From: Bacteroidota bacterium
GTDB taxonomy: Bacteria > Bacteroidota > Bacteroidia > Bacteroidales > UBA12481
Assembly: GCA_030592205.1 (NCBI GenBank)
Contig: JAUVKA010000260.1
Location: forward strand, 1-6,112
Direction: 5' to 3'
Length of the DNA stretch: 6,112 bases
Shown here: positions 5,220-6,112 of the stretch, piece after piece
Position numbering within the stretch: the first letter of the stretch is position 1
Layout of the letters: every line of letters starts with the position of its first letter
The notes under the pieces: generated by a model
The model's input: the letters and a program-made list of their open reading frames with translations, nothing else
The model's database searches: none
What the model was told of the DNA's origin: nothing
Program-made: the position numbers and the translations under genes

Positions 5220-6112
5220 TTAATATCTCCTGATCTGTTGCTCATTGTGTAGTACGATCTCTGGTTTTCCTTCCCACATTTCGATCAATCCGACAACCCA
5301 AACATGTTCATCTTCGAAGTACCAGGAAGGGCTCCAGCTAAATCTTTTTGCAACATCCCTGGGAATAACAACGCTAAAGTCGTGATAGGGGAAAGCTGCA
5401 CCAAAATATAGGGTGTAAGTGCGATCTTCCGAAGAATAATAAACCTCCTCTACCTTGCCATATACTCTTTTCACAGATCCCACGTAATTTAAAGCTTCAT
5501 AGGAAGAAGCAGTTTCAATATAATCCCCATAATGAGTATTCCAGTTATTGTAAAGAGGATAGTAGTACATGAAACTTTGGTGCAGGTAAGGAGTCCAGCA
5601 GAGATCCATGCGAATAGGCACTCTGTATGGATATCTATGCCTGCGTATTTCAATTGACAAGGGTCGATAAAAATGATTGTGCACAACAACTCTGCGGACG
5701 TAACGCCTGCTATACCAGTTGTAATAATGATTGTGGACTCTGACAAAATCATTGGATCGACGTAAGTTGTAAGTATCCCTGTAGTCTACTCTATATCGGT
5801 TACGAGTAAATATTTCATCATTTTGATGGCGAAATTCTCTTCCATCATTACGAACGTAAGTCTTATTACCCAAACGGTTAGAACGGTTGAAGGAGTTACT
5901 GCTTGCCCTGGCAGCTACATTACTATTGCTATTATTGCGACTTTTCACAGCAGTAGACTGTGACCTGCCACGTTCACTATTCTTAATCTTTGAAGGAACT
6001 GCAGTGCGGGAATTGCTGCTTTGTATTACATTATTATTATTTGATTTTACCGCACTCCTGGAGCTACGCTGGCTGGAGCTGGAACGTGAGGCAGATTGTC
6101 CCTTACGGCTAT
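5220..6112 (-). CDS. Ser/Arg-rich protein with C-terminal OB-fold-like domain (N-terminus missing)
   Basis: The frame stays open from the right window edge to TAA at 5220-5222, giving 296 visible residues; the GTG at 5946-5948 is merely the first start-like codon in view, not the start. Three regions are visible. Residues 1-80 are low-complexity: of the first 54, 18 are Ser, 11 are Lys or Arg and one is acidic, plus an N-N-N-N run. Residues 100-195 are rich in Tyr, Arg, His and Asn, with two copies of V-H-N-H-Y/F-Y. Residues 199-295 look like an OB-fold of the kind found beside nucleases and helix-hairpin-helix domains: YVGSVKRVYGKVEEVYY, then LYFGAAFPYHDFSVVI, then HVWVVGLIEMWEGKPEIVLH and QQIRR. 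That fold often binds nucleic acid, and the basic tail would suit this, but no catalytic domain is visible. A secreted or surface protein is equally possible because the signal-peptide region lies outside the window. I do not recognise a named family for the full architecture. Confidence 0.8.
   Translation of the reverse strand, partial: SRKGQSASRSSSSQRSSRSAVKSNNNNVIQSSNSRTAVPSKIKNSERGRSQSTAVKSRNNSNSNVAARASSNSFNRSNRLGNKTYVRNDGREFRHQNDEIFTRNRYRVDYRDTYNLRRSNDFVRVHNHYYNWYSRRYVRRVVVHNHFYRPLSIEIRRHRYPYRVPIRMDLCWTPYLHQSFMYYYPLYNNWNTHYGDYIETASSYEALNYVGSVKRVYGKVEEVYYSSEDRTYTLYFGAAFPYHDFSVVIPRDVAKRFSWSPSWYFEDEHVWVVGLIEMWEGKPEIVLHNEQQIRRY
5226..5516 (-). other. OB-fold-like domain in the Ser/Arg-rich protein
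   Basis: The last ~97 residues alternate predicted strands in the OB order. The pattern G-x-V (K-R-V-Y-G-K-V), a middle strand with F-P-Y-H-D-F-S-V-V-I, then W-V-V-G-L-I and G-K-P-E-I-V-L plus a closing Q-Q-I-R-R closely follows the layout of OB domains attached to thermonuclease-like and ComEA-like proteins. The match is from memory of the family pattern, not a search. Confidence 0.6.
5871..6110 (-). other. Low-complexity Ser/Arg/Asn coding tract
   Basis: About 80 codons encode a tract dominated by Ser, Arg and Asn. A loose unit of the form (S/T)-A-V-(K/P)-S recurs three times: SAVKS, TAVPS and TAVKS. The tract is expected to be disordered and positively charged and probably continues beyond the right edge. 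Confidence 0.75.

Noticed and set aside
5489..5752. 87-codon minus-strand open frame inside the OB-fold gene
   Set aside because: It overlaps the larger real frame on the same strand, and its hydrophobic look comes from frame-shifted Tyr/Arg/Asn codons.
5946..5948. GTG as start of the OB-fold protein
   Set aside because: No stop codon occurs in frame between here and the right edge, and the Ser/Arg-rich composition continues unbroken upstream.

Overview
The window looks like a stretch of an AT-rich genome from the phylum Bacteroidota. Three observations support this. None of the start codons has a Shine-Dalgarno sequence; the leaders are A/T-rich. A perfect match to the Bacteroidota -7 promoter box TAnnTTTG (TATCTTTG) lies upstream of both the enolase gene and the TonB-like gene. 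The protein families (TonB-like transducer, AAA_28 ATPase, Lrp/AsnC regulator, class C-type serine hydrolase) have the flavour of that phylum. I cannot name a genus.

Layout from left to right: (1) the 3' part of a plus-strand serine hydrolase of the beta-lactamase class C/S12 family, cut by the left edge; (2) a minus-strand Lrp/AsnC-type regulator whose stop codon overlaps that of the hydrolase; (3) a divergent, AT-rich intergenic region with GAAT/ATTC palindromes that could be an operator; (4) a plus-strand PduO-type cobalamin adenosyltransferase; (5) a 204-bp spacer with imperfect hairpins and a promoter candidate; (6) enolase, followed with no spacer and in the same reading frame by (7) a small P-loop ATPase of the AAA_28 type that starts on TTG; (8) a minus-strand single-span TonB-like protein whose 3' end overlaps the ATPase; (9) a spacer with a strand-specific hairpin and a promoter; (10) a minus-strand Ser/Arg-rich protein with a C-terminal OB-fold-like domain, cut by the right edge.

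Most of this is ordinary chromosomal housekeeping: glycolysis, cobalamin activation, amino-acid-responsive regulation and envelope energy transduction. Enolase and the ATPase probably form one transcript. The regulator and the adenosyltransferase are divergent and share a control region. No mobile element, CRISPR array, tRNA or rRNA is visible. The least understood parts are the Ser/Arg-rich OB-fold protein, the enolase-ATPase junction, the GC-rich hairpin inside the ATPase gene and the acidic linker of the TonB-like protein. No convincing defence or other new multi-gene system is visible.
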